Origin: Streptomyces flavochromogenes
GTDB taxonomy: Bacteria; Actinomycetota; Actinomycetes; Streptomycetales; Streptomycetaceae
Length of the DNA stretch: 64,000 nt
Assembly: GCF_000717595.1 (NCBI RefSeq)
Contig: NZ_JNZO01000033.1
Coordinates: forward strand, 62,001-126,000
Direction: 5' to 3'
The stretch's first letter is position 1. Each line of letters opens with the position of its first letter. Shown one piece after another: positions 17,350-25,925 of this stretch. Position numbers and translations under genes: made by a program. The notes under the pieces were generated by a model that made no database searches, was not told the DNA's origin, and saw only the letters and a program-made list of their open reading frames with translations.

Positions 17350-17427
17350 ACCCCTCAGGAGAACGTCAACGCCTCGCTGGTGCGGCTCGACGACGGGGAG
17401 TTCGAGACCGTCATCGCAGCCGCCTGA
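17350..17427 (+). other. Orphan 25-codon coding fragment
   Basis: In-frame tail reading ENVNASLVRLDDGEFETVI and ending TGA. It has protein-like codon usage but no start and an in-frame stop directly upstream (17347-17349). It may be the last piece of a deleted gene. The family was not recognised. Confidence 0.3.
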
Positions 17428-17448
17428 CCGCCGCACCGCGTGGCCCCG

Positions 17449-17476
17449 GCCGGCGCGCGCCTGGGCGCGCGCCGGC
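17449..17476. terminator. Bidirectional hairpin between DUF2254 and TerC-like genes
   Basis: 13-bp perfect arms (GCCGGCGCGCGCC) around TG; a 12-bp stem with a 4-nt loop is realistic. It lies between convergent genes. Confidence 0.85.
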
Positions 17477-17484
17477 GGACCGGC

Positions 17485-18282
17485 TCAGACGCCGGAAGGG
17501 ACCTCGGCCTTCTCGGCGGACCCCACGTGCTCTCCCTCGTCCGCCGCCAGCCTGCGGTTGCGGCGGACGGAGGACCAGAAGGACCAGGCGATCAGGACGA
17601 CACCGATGAGACCGGTGACCACCTCGGGGATCTGGTAGCGGATGGAGATCATGAGGATGACGGCCAGTGCGCCGATCGCGTAGTGCGCGCCGTGCTCCAG
17701 GTAGACGTAGTCGTCGAGGGTGCCCTGGCGGACCAGGTAGACCGTCAGCGAACGGACGTACATGGCTCCGATACCGAGGCCGAGCGACATGAGGACGATG
17801 TCGTTGGTGATGGCGAAGGCGGCGATGACACCGTCGAAGGAGAACGACGCGTCCAGGACCTCCAGGTAGAGGAACATGAAGAACGCGGCCTTGCCGGCCA
17901 TCACGACCGCCGGGACCTTCTTGCCGCTCCTCCTGGCCTCTTCCTCGGCCTCGTGCTCGCGCTCCTCCTCTTCCTCCAGCTTGTTCTCGAAGTAGCCGGA
18001 GAGACCGCCGACGACGAGGTACGTGATGAGGCCGAAGACGCCCGAGAGCAGGACCGTCGACGCCTTGTCGACGTGCGTGCCGCCGTGCTGGTGGGCCTGG
18101 GTCGCGAAGGTCATGGCGCTGATCGCCAGGACGACCAGGGCGATGCAGACCGACAGCATGTCGATCGAAGACGGCGATGAGCACACCGATGGTGAGGAAG
18201 ATCTTCTGCCAGAAGGCAGCACCGCCACGACGAGGCCGAGCGCGGTCACCGCGAACGACCAGCCGAAGGTCTTCAGAAGCAC
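17485..18282 (-). pseudogene. TerC/DUF475 family membrane protein with two internal deletions
   Basis: The open frame is 265 codons, starting GTG at 18282, against roughly 370-380 in Streptomyces DUF475 proteins as I remember them. Residues 1-21 (LLKTFGWSFAVTALGLVVA) and everything from IDMLSVCIALVVL onward match the family. Between them lies an out-of-frame stretch. Read one frame over, it is AFWQKIFLTIGVLIAVF, a normal internal family segment. So one deletion removed about 40 codons before AFWQK and shifted the frame. A second removed about 80 codons after IAVF and restored it. The acidic LEISLSFDNA segment of the first repeat is lost. The second copy (LEVLDASFSFDGVIAAFAITND) remains. Probably non-functional. 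Confidence 0.8.
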
Positions 18283-18438
18283 TGGCTACCCCATCGTTTC
18301 GTGCGGGGCTCCCCCCGCGAGCCGTGCCTGGCTTTACCAAACACTGACCGAAGCCTAGAGCGTAGCCTCGAAGTTCTGACGCTTGCCGGCCAACAGGGGC
18401 TCGGTTCCCGGCACTTCAGGAGCGACCTGTACACGGAA

Positions 18439-18468
18439 GTGCCGGCCGGGACATGTCCGGGCCGGCAC
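18439..18468 (-). terminator. Nested palindrome downstream of the SDR gene
   Basis: 9-bp arms GTGCCGGCC/GGCCGGCAC enclose the perfect palindrome GGACATGTCC with one G-G mismatch each side. It lies 16 bases beyond the stop of the minus-strand SDR gene. Confidence 0.7.
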
Positions 18469-18483
18469 CGTCCGAGGTCGGGG

Positions 18484-19251
18484 TCAACTGCGCAGGTGCG
18501 AGGCTCCGTTGAGGTCGAGGATCGTTCCGGACGACCATTCCGCGGCGGGAGACGCGAGCCACAGGACGGCCGCCGCGATCTCGGCGGGCTCGGCCACCCG
18601 GTCGAAGGGGCTCTGGGCGCGGATCGCGGCCCCCTCGGCCCCCTCCAGGCGGGACGAGACCCGTTCCGTGGCGAAGAACCCGGGCGCGACCGAGGCGACG
18701 GCGATCCCGTACGGGGCGAGGGAGACCGCCAGGGACTGGCCGAGCGCGTGGACGGCGGCCTTGGTGGCACCGTACGCCGGGTGGTCGGGTTCGCCGCGGA
18801 AGGCGCCGCGGGAGCCGACGTTGACGATGCGGCCGCCCGCACCCTGGTCGATCATCCGCCGGGCCGCGAGATGGCTCAGGTTCGCGGTGGCGAGCAGGTT
18901 CACGGACACGTGCCGCTGCCAGACCGCCACCCACTCCTCGTACGGGGTCTCGGGGAGGGGGTGGCGCAGGTTCACCGCCGCGTTGTTGACCAGTACGTCG
19001 ATCCCGCCGAGCGCCTCGGCCGCCGCGTCGACCACGGCCACGGCCCCCGCCGGGTCCGCGAGGTCGCCTCCGACGAGGGCGTGGCCCGTTCCGTCGAGGG
19101 ACCCCAGGGTGACGCGGGCCTCTTCGGCGCGCGAGGCGAAGTGGACGGCGACCCGGTCGCCGTTGGCCGCGAACGCCTGGGCGACCGCCCTGCCCAGTCC
19201 CCGGGAGGCACCGCTGACGAGGACACGACGGCCGGATTCGGGCAGTTTCAT
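18484..19251 (-). CDS. Short-chain dehydrogenase/reductase (SDR)
   Basis: A 255-residue classical SDR acting as an NAD(P)-dependent oxidoreductase. The cofactor loop SGASRGLG (13-20), the NNA motif (89-91) and the catalytic Ser147, Tyr160, Lys164 (YGATK) are all present. ATG 19251 is preceded by GGAAGG; a start 15 bases further upstream is possible. The substrate is unknown. It is followed by a hairpin and stands in the same direction as the quinone-oxidoreductase gene 110 bases upstream, so it may be transcribed with it. Confidence 0.88.
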   Translation of the reverse strand: MKLPESGRRVLVSGASRGLGRAVAQAFAANGDRVAVHFASRAEEARVTLGSLDGTGHALVGGDLADPAGAVAVVDAAAEALGGIDVLVNNAAVNLRHPLPETPYEEWVAVWQRHVSVNLLATANLSHLAARRMIDQGAGGRIVNVGSRGAFRGEPDHPAYGATKAAVHALGQSLAVSLAPYGIAVASVAPGFFATERVSSRLEGAEGAAIRAQSPFDRVAEPAEIAAAVLWLASPAAEWSSGTILDLNGASHLRS

Positions 19252-19361
19252 CAGAGTGCCTTCCACGTGGGGACGTACCGCCGGTCATTCTGCCCGGCGG
19301 CCCCGCGTCCCCCGACGGCGGCACCGCGGCCGGTTCGGAACGACCGGCCACGCCCCGTGGC

Positions 19362-20285
19362 TCAGACGACCGACAGAACGATCTTGCCCGTGGTGCGGCC
19401 CTGTTCGCCGATCGTGTGGGCCTTCGCCGCCTCGGCGAGCGGCACGACGAGGTCGACCACCGGCCGCAGCCGCCCCTGCTCCACCAGGGCCGCGATCTCG
19501 CGGAGGCCCAGGTGGTCGGGCTCCACCAGGACCCAGGTCGCCCGCACACCGTCCCGCGCGGCGGGGACGTCGTCCGGGCCCGGCAGGGTGATCAGCCTGC
19601 CCCCGTCGCGGAGCACCTTCAGGGAGCGTTCCGCCGTCTCTCCGCCGATACCGTCCAGGACGACGTCCACATCGGAGACGACGTCCTCGAAGGGGGTCTC
19701 GCGGTAGTCCACCACCTCGTCCGCGCCCAGCTCACGCACCAGGTCGTGCTTGCCCGCGCTCGCCGTGCCGATGACGTAGGCCCCGCGGGCCTTGGCGATC
19801 TGCACGGCGAGGTGCCCGACTCCGCCGGCCGCCGCGTGCACCAGCACCCGCTCCCCGGGGCGGACGTCCGCCGCGTCGACGAGGGCCTGCCAGGCGGTGA
19901 GCGCCGCCAGCGGGAGCGCTGCGGCCTCCACATGGGTCAGGGAGGCGGGCTTGGGGGCGAGGTGCCGCGCCGGGGCCACCACGTACTCGGCGTATCCTCC
20001 CGCCTGCCGGGGGAAGAGCGGCATGCCGTAGACCTCGTCGCCGGCGCGGTGGATCCCCACGCCGGGGCCGACGGCCTCCACGGTGCCGGAGACGTCCCAC
20101 CCGACGGCGGGGACGGCACCCCACTCGATGAGGGCCCCGCCGGCCCGGGTCTTCCAGTCCACGGGGTTCACTCCGGCCGCGTGGACCCGCACCAGGACCT
20201 CGCCCAGGCCGGGCTCGGGGCGCTCCATCTCGCGCTCGACCAGGTTCTCGGGTCCGCCCCACTGCTCCACGACCACCGCACGCAT
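19362..20285 (-). CDS. Zinc-independent NADP-dependent quinone oxidoreductase-like MDR protein
   Basis: 307 residues of the medium-chain dehydrogenase superfamily. The N-terminal GroES-like domain includes VNPVDWKTRAG and the QAGGYAEYVV segment; the nucleotide-binding loop is VHAAAGGVGHLAVQ. Cysteine zinc ligands are absent, as expected for the quinone oxidoreductase group. The start is ATG 20285. The divergent GlxA-type regulator 127 bases away probably controls it, because a palindrome in the shared gap lies close to the regulator start. The usual role is reduction of quinones or enones, perhaps in detoxification. Confidence 0.88.
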   Translation of the reverse strand: MRAVVVEQWGGPENLVEREMERPEPGLGEVLVRVHAAGVNPVDWKTRAGGALIEWGAVPAVGWDVSGTVEAVGPGVGIHRAGDEVYGMPLFPRQAGGYAEYVVAPARHLAPKPASLTHVEAAALPLAALTAWQALVDAADVRPGERVLVHAAAGGVGHLAVQIAKARGAYVIGTASAGKHDLVRELGADEVVDYRETPFEDVVSDVDVVLDGIGGETAERSLKVLRDGGRLITLPGPDDVPAARDGVRATWVLVEPDHLGLREIAALVEQGRLRPVVDLVVPLAEAAKAHTIGEQGRTTGKIVLSVV

Positions 20286-20378
20286 GCTGTCCGCCTCGTT
20301 TCCGTCTCGATCGGTGCGCCCCCGGACCGTTCCGGCGGCGATGCGTCCACGATCCGGTATCTCGGTCCCGTCTGGTGT

Positions 20379-20392
20379 TGGCCGTTTGGCCA
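20379..20392. promoter_or_regulatory. TGGCC-N4-GGCCA operator-like palindrome
   Basis: TGGCCGTTTGGCCA lies in the divergent gap, followed by a further half-site TCTGGCCA just before the regulator's ATG. TGGCCA half-sites are typical of GlxA-type AraC regulators in Streptomyces (from memory). Confidence 0.5.
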
Positions 20393-20412
20393 GCATGTGA
20401 CAGGATCTGGCC

Positions 20413-21468
20413 ATGAGGAAGTCATCAGAACCGGCGACGGGGGCCGCGCGGGAAGTGACGCCGGCGCCACCGCACCGGGTCGCCGTCCTCGCGCTGCCCG
20501 GGGTGCCTCCGTTCGAGCTCGGCATCCCCTCCCGGGTCTTCGGCAGTGCCGAGGACGCCGACGGCCGCCCCCTGTACGAGGTCACGATCTGTACGGCCGA
20601 CGGTGCCCCGGTGCTCAGCGACGCCGGGTTCACCGTGCAGCCCTCGGCCGGTCCCGAGGCGCTCGCCGCCGCCGACACCGTGGTCCTCCCGCCCACGCAC
20701 GCCATGCCCGAGCTGGGCCGGGGCGGCCCGCTGCCCCCCGAGGTCGCCGCGGCCATCGACGCCATCCGGCCCGGCACCCGACTCGTGTCCATCTGCACCG
20801 GGTCGTACGTGCTCGCCGCCGCGGGGCTCCTCGACGGCCGGCCGGCCACCACGCACTGGAACCTGGCTCCGGAGTTCCGCCGGGCCTACCCCCAGGTCAA
20901 GGTGGACGAGGACGTGCTCTTCGTCGACGACGGCGACGTGCTGACCTCCGCGGGCGTGGCCGCGGGGGTCGACCTGTGCCTGCACATGATCCGCCGCGAC
21001 CACGGCGCCTCGGTCGCCAACCGCGCGGCCCGCATGTGTGTGGTGCCTCCCTGGCGGGACGGCGGGCAGGCCCAGTTCATCGACCGGCCCGTACCGGAGC
21101 CCACCCTGGCCAGCACCACCGACACCCGCGCCTGGGCCCTGGAACACCTCGCCGAGCCCCTCACCCTGGCCCGGCTCGCCGAGCACGCCCGGATGAGTCT
21201 GCGGTCCTTCACCCGGCGGTTCCGCGACGAGGTCGGGGTGACGCCGGTGCAGTGGCTCACGGCACAACGTCTGGAACTGGCCAGGCAGCTTCTCGAGACG
21301 ACCGATCTTCCGATCGACCTCGTGGCCCACCGCGCGGGCCTCGGCTCCGGGAACTCCCTGCGCGCGCACATGCGTACGGCCTTCGGTGTCTCGCCCGCCG
21401 CCTACCGCCGCGCGTTCGGCACCGGCGCCCTCCCGGGACGCGGACAGGAGACGGAGCCGTCCGTGTGA
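20413..21468 (+). CDS. GlxA-type transcriptional regulator (DJ-1/PfpI domain plus AraC HTH)
   Basis: 351 residues. The N-terminal half (about 22-195) is a DJ-1/PfpI-like ligand domain with the nucleophile-elbow motif SICTGSYVLAAAGLLDGR. The C-terminal half (about 235-340) is an AraC double HTH (LARLAEHARMSLRSFTRRF and DLVAHRAGLGSGNSLRAHM). Such proteins regulate adjacent metabolic or detoxification genes, commonly as activators. It is transcribed away from the quinone oxidoreductase and is the likely regulator of that gene. Confidence 0.92.
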   Translation: MRKSSEPATGAAREVTPAPPHRVAVLALPGVPPFELGIPSRVFGSAEDADGRPLYEVTICTADGAPVLSDAGFTVQPSAGPEALAAADTVVLPPTHAMPELGRGGPLPPEVAAAIDAIRPGTRLVSICTGSYVLAAAGLLDGRPATTHWNLAPEFRRAYPQVKVDEDVLFVDDGDVLTSAGVAAGVDLCLHMIRRDHGASVANRAARMCVVPPWRDGGQAQFIDRPVPEPTLASTTDTRAWALEHLAEPLTLARLAEHARMSLRSFTRRFRDEVGVTPVQWLTAQRLELARQLLETTDLPIDLVAHRAGLGSGNSLRAHMRTAFGVSPAAYRRAFGTGALPGRGQETEPSV

Positions 21469-21531
21469 CGGGTCGCGGGTGTGCACCGCCGGTTCCCCGG
21501 CGGGCACCGCCCCAGGAGGGACGCCGTCGGC

Positions 21532-22848
21532 GTGCTGTCACGGGACCGCGCGGCCCGCGCCTTACGCTGCAACGCCGGGACGAACCCGCCGGGACCGAGC
21601 CTCCCCGAAAGCGCGGATGTCTTGCTTGCCGTCACCGTCATCGCGGGCATTCTGTTCACCTGGTGCGTCCTGTCGCGCAGGCTCGCGCTGTGGAGCATCA
21701 CCGCACCGATCGCCATGATGGTGGCGGGCATCGCCCTCACCAGCGGCTCGGACCCGCCGCTCGTGTTCGACTTCGGCGACCTGGCCGGCTTCGAACGCGC
21801 CGTGGAGGTCGTCCTCGCCCTGCTGCTCTTCGTCGACGCGACCGAGGTTCCGGCGGGAGGCATCCGACGGGAGAGGAGCGTCGTCGCCCGCCTCCTGGGC
21901 GTCGCGTTGCCGCTGACCCTGGGCGCCGCCCTCCTGTCCGCGCTCGTCTTCTTCCCCGACCGGCCCGGGTGGGTGCTCGCGACCCTCGCGACGGTGGTCG
22001 TCCCCCTCGATCTGGCGCCGGCCGCGGCCCTCGTGCGGGACGAACGCATCCCGGCGCGCCTGCGGGAGGTGCTCAACGTCGAGGGCGGCCTCAGCGACGG
22101 AATCGTCTCACCCGTGTTCCTGATCTGCGTCGCCGCCGCAGCCGAGTACCACACGGTGGGCTCCGACTACGCCGAGGCGCTCCTCGACGCGGTCGGAGCG
22201 GCGGGCTGGGCCGTCGGAGCCGGATCGCTCGTCGGCTATCTGGCCGGATGGCTGCTGCGCCGGTCCTGGGCGAAGGGCTGGACCCTGCCCACCGCGGCGA
22301 GACTCGCGGTGCTGAGCGTGCCCCTCGCCGCGTACTCCCTGTCGGTCTTCCTGGGCGGCAACGGCTTCGTCGCCTCGTTCGTCGCCGGCGTCTGCGTCGC
22401 CCCGGCGATGCGGCATCTCCCCGAGGGCACCGTGCGGATGACGGACGACCTGGTCACCCTGTCGACCCTCGCCCTGTGGTTCCTCTTCGGCCAGTTGGTC
22501 AGCGACGAGTTCTGGGACGGCTTCCACCTGTCTGTCGTCCTCTACGCCGTCCTCGCCTGCACCCTGGTACGCCTGGTGCCCGTGATGGTCGCCCTCGTCG
22601 GTACGGATCTGTCCCTGTCCGACAGGCTGTTCCTGGGGTGGATGGGGCCCAGAGGAGTGGCCTCGGTGGTCTTCGGGCTCCTCGCCGCGATCGAACTGCG
22701 TGGCTCCGGTGGCGGTGACTTCATCTCGCGGGTGATGGTGATCACCGTCATGGTCAGCATCGTGCTGCACGGCCTGAGCGCCGAGCCCCTCGGCCGCCGC
22801 TACGCCCGGGGGCGGCGCCCTTCGCCGCAACCCCGGGTCCGGGGATGA
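21532..22848 (+). CDS. Cation:proton antiporter (CPA1/NhaP type)
   Basis: Membrane protein of about 438 residues with 11-12 helices. The CPA1-type segments are present: LALLLFVDATEV (helix 3-4), a VPLDLAPAAALVRD stretch where other members carry the TDP motif, VEGGLSDGIVSPVFL with the acidic pair, and WMGPRGVASVVFGL near the C-terminus. It exports Na+ or K+ in exchange for H+. I chose GTG 21532, which follows AGGAGGG by 11 bases. TTG 21622, just before the first helix, is the alternative. It ends against a convergent terminator. Confidence 0.85.
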   Translation: MLSRDRAARALRCNAGTNPPGPSLPESADVLLAVTVIAGILFTWCVLSRRLALWSITAPIAMMVAGIALTSGSDPPLVFDFGDLAGFERAVEVVLALLLFVDATEVPAGGIRRERSVVARLLGVALPLTLGAALLSALVFFPDRPGWVLATLATVVVPLDLAPAAALVRDERIPARLREVLNVEGGLSDGIVSPVFLICVAAAAEYHTVGSDYAEALLDAVGAAGWAVGAGSLVGYLAGWLLRRSWAKGWTLPTAARLAVLSVPLAAYSLSVFLGGNGFVASFVAGVCVAPAMRHLPEGTVRMTDDLVTLSTLALWFLFGQLVSDEFWDGFHLSVVLYAVLACTLVRLVPVMVALVGTDLSLSDRLFLGWMGPRGVASVVFGLLAAIELRGSGGGDFISRVMVITVMVSIVLHGLSAEPLGRRYARGRRPSPQPRVRG

Positions 22849-22854
22849 GGATGC

Positions 22855-22887
22855 GCGGCGGGCCGGTGTTCATCTCCGGCCCGCCGC
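22855..22887. terminator. Bidirectional hairpin between antiporter and betaine-receptor genes
   Basis: Perfect 12-bp stem (GCGGCGGGCCGG) with a 9-nt loop between convergent genes. Confidence 0.85.
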
Positions 22888-22893
22888 ACCGCG

Positions 22894-23868
22894 TCAGGAC
22901 GGGAGCCACGTCCGCCAGGTGGCCTCGTTCTCCTTCACCCAGCGGCCCGCCGCCTCCTGCGGCGACAGCTTCTGGTCCGCGATCATCAGGGCGACGTCGT
23001 TCTGCATGTCCGTCGTCCAGCGGAACTTCTTCAGGAAGGCGGCCGCGTCGCCTCCGCGGTCCGCGAAGCGGGCGTTGAGGAACTTCTGCAGGGGCGTGTG
23101 CGGGTAGGCGCAGGCCACCTTCTCCGGGTCGGCGTCGCAGCCCTCCTGGTAGGCGGGCAGCTTCACCTCCGTCATCGGGACCTTCTCGAACAGCCACTGG
23201 GGCTTGTACCAGTAGCTCAGGAAGGGCTTCTTCTCCTTGGCGAACTGCTTGATCTGCGTGATCTGCGCCGCCTCCGAGCCCGCGAACACGACCTGGTAGT
23301 CGAGGTCCAGGTTGTCCACCAGCGCCTTGTCGTTGGTCACGTACGACGGGGAGCCGTCGAGGAGCTGGCCCTTGCCGCCGCTCTCCGCCGTGCGGAACTC
23401 CTCGGCGTACTTGTTCAGGTTCTTCCAGTCGGTGACGTCCGGGTGCCGCTCGGCGAAGTACGTCGGCACGAACCAGCCGATGTGGCCGGTCACGCCGAGA
23501 TCACCGCCGCGTCTGATCGTGCCCTTGTCGTCGATGTACCGCTTCTCCTGCTCCGGGTGGCCCCAGTCCTCCAGGATGGCGTCCACGCGGCCCTGGCTGA
23601 GCGCGTCCCAGGCGGGCACCTCGTCGATCTGTACGGTGTCCACCCGGTAGCCGAGCTCGTGTTCGAGCAGGTACTGGGCGACGGCGACGTTGGCCTGCGC
23701 GCCCACCCACGACTGCACGGAGAGGGTGACCGTACGGGAGCCCTTCGCGTCGGCGTACGGGGAGGACTGGCGGGTCATGTCGGCGGCGCCGCAGCCCGTG
23801 AGGCCTGCCGCCAGGGCAGCGGCCGTCACGAGGGCGGAGCCACCGAGTGCGATACGTGTGTGAGCCAT
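22894..23868 (-). CDS. Glycine betaine/choline-type ABC substrate-binding lipoprotein
   Basis: A 324-residue receptor with a signal peptide and lipobox LTGC (lipidated Cys26). The mature part belongs to the OpuAC/ProX type: aromatic ligand-box segments such as SWVGAQANVAVAQ, LEDWGHPEQ, GHIGWFVP and SYWYKPQWLF are present. It starts at ATG 23868 directly after the permease stop. It is the last gene of the minus-strand operon with the permease, ATPase and the two choline-oxidising enzymes, so choline or glycine betaine is the expected ligand. Confidence 0.9.
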   Translation of the reverse strand: MAHTRIALGGSALVTAAALAAGLTGCGAADMTRQSSPYADAKGSRTVTLSVQSWVGAQANVAVAQYLLEHELGYRVDTVQIDEVPAWDALSQGRVDAILEDWGHPEQEKRYIDDKGTIRRGGDLGVTGHIGWFVPTYFAERHPDVTDWKNLNKYAEEFRTAESGGKGQLLDGSPSYVTNDKALVDNLDLDYQVVFAGSEAAQITQIKQFAKEKKPFLSYWYKPQWLFEKVPMTEVKLPAYQEGCDADPEKVACAYPHTPLQKFLNARFADRGGDAAAFLKKFRWTTDMQNDVALMIADQKLSPQEAAGRWVKENEATWRTWLPS

Positions 23869-23869
23869 G

Positions 23870-25855
23870 TCAGGCCCCCTTTCCCGCGAGGTCACGGCGC
23901 TGCGTGGGCTGGGTGACGCGGTCGAGCATCAGGCCGAGGCAGACGATCGCCGCGCCGGCCACCAGACCGGTGGCCAGGTCGCCCTGGGCGAGGCCGAACA
24001 CCGCGTCGTAGCCGAGCGCGCCGCCGCCCACGAGGCCGCCGATGACGACGACGGCGAGGACGAGCACGACGCCCTGGTTGACGGCGAGCAGCAGCGCGGG
24101 CCGTGCCAGCGGCAGCTGGACCTGGAAGAGCTGCTGGCGTCCGGTCGCGCCGAGCGAGCGCGAGGACTCCATGGCGGCCGGGTCCACCCCGCGTACGCCC
24201 TGGGCGGTGATCCGTACGACCGCGGGCAGCGCGTAGACCACGGCGGCGGCGACCGCCGGGGCGCGGCCCACGCCGAACAGGGCGACCACGGGAATCAGGT
24301 ACACGAACTGCGGCATCGTCTGGAAGACGTCGAGCACCGGACGCAGGGCGCGTCCGAGGCGGGTGCTGCGGGCCGCCGCGATCCCGAGCGCGAAGCCGAG
24401 AAGCAGCGTCACGGCGACGGCGGCCAGGACCTGCGACAGGGTGTCGAGCGCCGGGTCCCACACACCGAGCACGCCGATCGCCGCCATCGCCAGGACGGCG
24501 GTCACGGCGGTGCGCCAGGTGCCGATGAACAGGGCGAGGGCGCCGACGGTGAGCAGGACCGCCCACCAGGGCAGCCACTGCAGTCCGTCGCGCAGGGGGT
24601 TGAGGACCCACGTGGTGAACCGGCCCGCCCAGTCGGCGGTGCCGCCCACGAGGGGCACTCCGGAGTAGAGGTGGGCGGTCATCCAGTCGACGGCCGAGTT
24701 GACGGGCTCGGCCGTGTCGACGGTCCACGCATCGGGCCAGGTGAGCCGGTCGGTCAGGCGGCCCGCGACGGCGACGACGGCGGTCGTCACGAGAGCGAGG
24801 GTCCAGCCGAGCCGGGACCTGGGGGCGGGGGGCGTACCGATCCGCTCTCCGGCGGCGGCGGTGACCCGGTCCAGGACGATCGCGAGCAGCACGATCGGCA
24901 CGCCGGCCGCGAGCGCGGCACCGACGTCGACGGAGGCCAGGGCCTGGTAGACGCGGTCGCCGAGGCCGCCCGCGCCGATGACGGACGCGATGACGGCCAT
25001 GCCGAGCGCCATCATGATCGACTGGTTGACGCCGAGCAGGAGCTCCTTGCGGGCCAGCGGCAGCCGGGCCGTCAGCAGTCGCTGCCGGCCGGTGGCGCCC
25101 AGGGACGCGGCGGCCTCCATGACGCCGGCGTCCGCGCCGCGCAGCCCGAGCGCGGTGAGCCGGGCCATGGGCGGGGCGGCGTAGACGACGGTCGCGAGGA
25201 CGGCAGCGGGCACGCCGATGCCGAAGACGAGGACGACGGGCAGGAGGTACGCGAAGGCCGGCAGCACCTGCATGGTGTCGAGGACCGGCCGCAGGATCCT
25301 GTTCATCCGGTCCGACAGGCCGGCGGCGAGGCCGAGGAGACCTCCGAGCAGCACGGACGCGGCGACGGCGACGACCATCAGAGCCAGCGTCTGCATGGTG
25401 GGCACCCACATGCCGAGCAGTCCGCAGGCGCCGAAGGCGGCGACGGAGGTCAGCGCGAGGCGGAGGCCCGCGACCCGCCAGGCCACCAGCCCGGCGGCGG
25501 CGGTGACGCCGGCCCAGCCGAGGGCGAGCAGCAGCAGGTACACCGCGCGGACGGACACGACCACGACGTTGCTGACGTGCCCGAGGAAGTAGAGGAACAG
25601 CGGGTGGCCGTCACGGTTGTCGACGATCCAGTCGCTGGTGCGCTCCAGTGGCCCGGAGAGATCGACGGCGAGCGACGCCGGCCAGCTTCCGCCGCCCAGG
25701 AGTACGGCTCCGAGGACGAGTGCGACGGCCACGCCGGCGCCGATCAGCCGGCCGCGGTGGCGCGCGAGCGCGCGCAGCGCACCGGGAGCGGTGTCGGATG
25801 CGGTGTCGGATGCGGTCGGGGGGCGGGAAGGAGCGGAGGTGACGGTGGCGGTCAT
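23870..25855 (-). CDS. Double-length glycine betaine/choline ABC permease
   Basis: About 661 residues made of two ProW-like permease domains in one chain. Each half has its own EAA-type loop: AAASLGATGRQRLLTARLPL near residue 260 and SSRSLGATGRQQLFQVQLPL near 570. Each half is also preceded by the LRPVLDTMQVLP or LRPVLDVFQTMP helix motif. ATG 25855 is favoured, with GGTGGAG close by; GTG 25864 is the alternative. Fused permeases of this kind recur in actinomycete betaine loci. The fusion lets one protein replace the usual homodimer. Confidence 0.9.
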   Translation of the reverse strand: MTATVTSAPSRPPTASDTASDTAPGALRALARHRGRLIGAGVAVALVLGAVLLGGGSWPASLAVDLSGPLERTSDWIVDNRDGHPLFLYFLGHVSNVVVVSVRAVYLLLLALGWAGVTAAAGLVAWRVAGLRLALTSVAAFGACGLLGMWVPTMQTLALMVVAVAASVLLGGLLGLAAGLSDRMNRILRPVLDTMQVLPAFAYLLPVVLVFGIGVPAAVLATVVYAAPPMARLTALGLRGADAGVMEAAASLGATGRQRLLTARLPLARKELLLGVNQSIMMALGMAVIASVIGAGGLGDRVYQALASVDVGAALAAGVPIVLLAIVLDRVTAAAGERIGTPPAPRSRLGWTLALVTTAVVAVAGRLTDRLTWPDAWTVDTAEPVNSAVDWMTAHLYSGVPLVGGTADWAGRFTTWVLNPLRDGLQWLPWWAVLLTVGALALFIGTWRTAVTAVLAMAAIGVLGVWDPALDTLSQVLAAVAVTLLLGFALGIAAARSTRLGRALRPVLDVFQTMPQFVYLIPVVALFGVGRAPAVAAAVVYALPAVVRITAQGVRGVDPAAMESSRSLGATGRQQLFQVQLPLARPALLLAVNQGVVLVLAVVVIGGLVGGGALGYDAVFGLAQGDLATGLVAGAAIVCLGLMLDRVTQPTQRRDLAGKGA

Positions 25856-25925
25856 CGGCTCCACCGTCCCATGGCGGCGGGGGCGGTCGTGCCGCCCGGC
25901 GGCGGCCAGGTCGTATGGGCGTACA

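Noticed and set aside
19416..22718. 1100-codon plus-strand frame
   Set aside because: Runs antisense over the quinone oxidoreductase and out of frame through the GlxA regulator and antiporter; no coherent protein.
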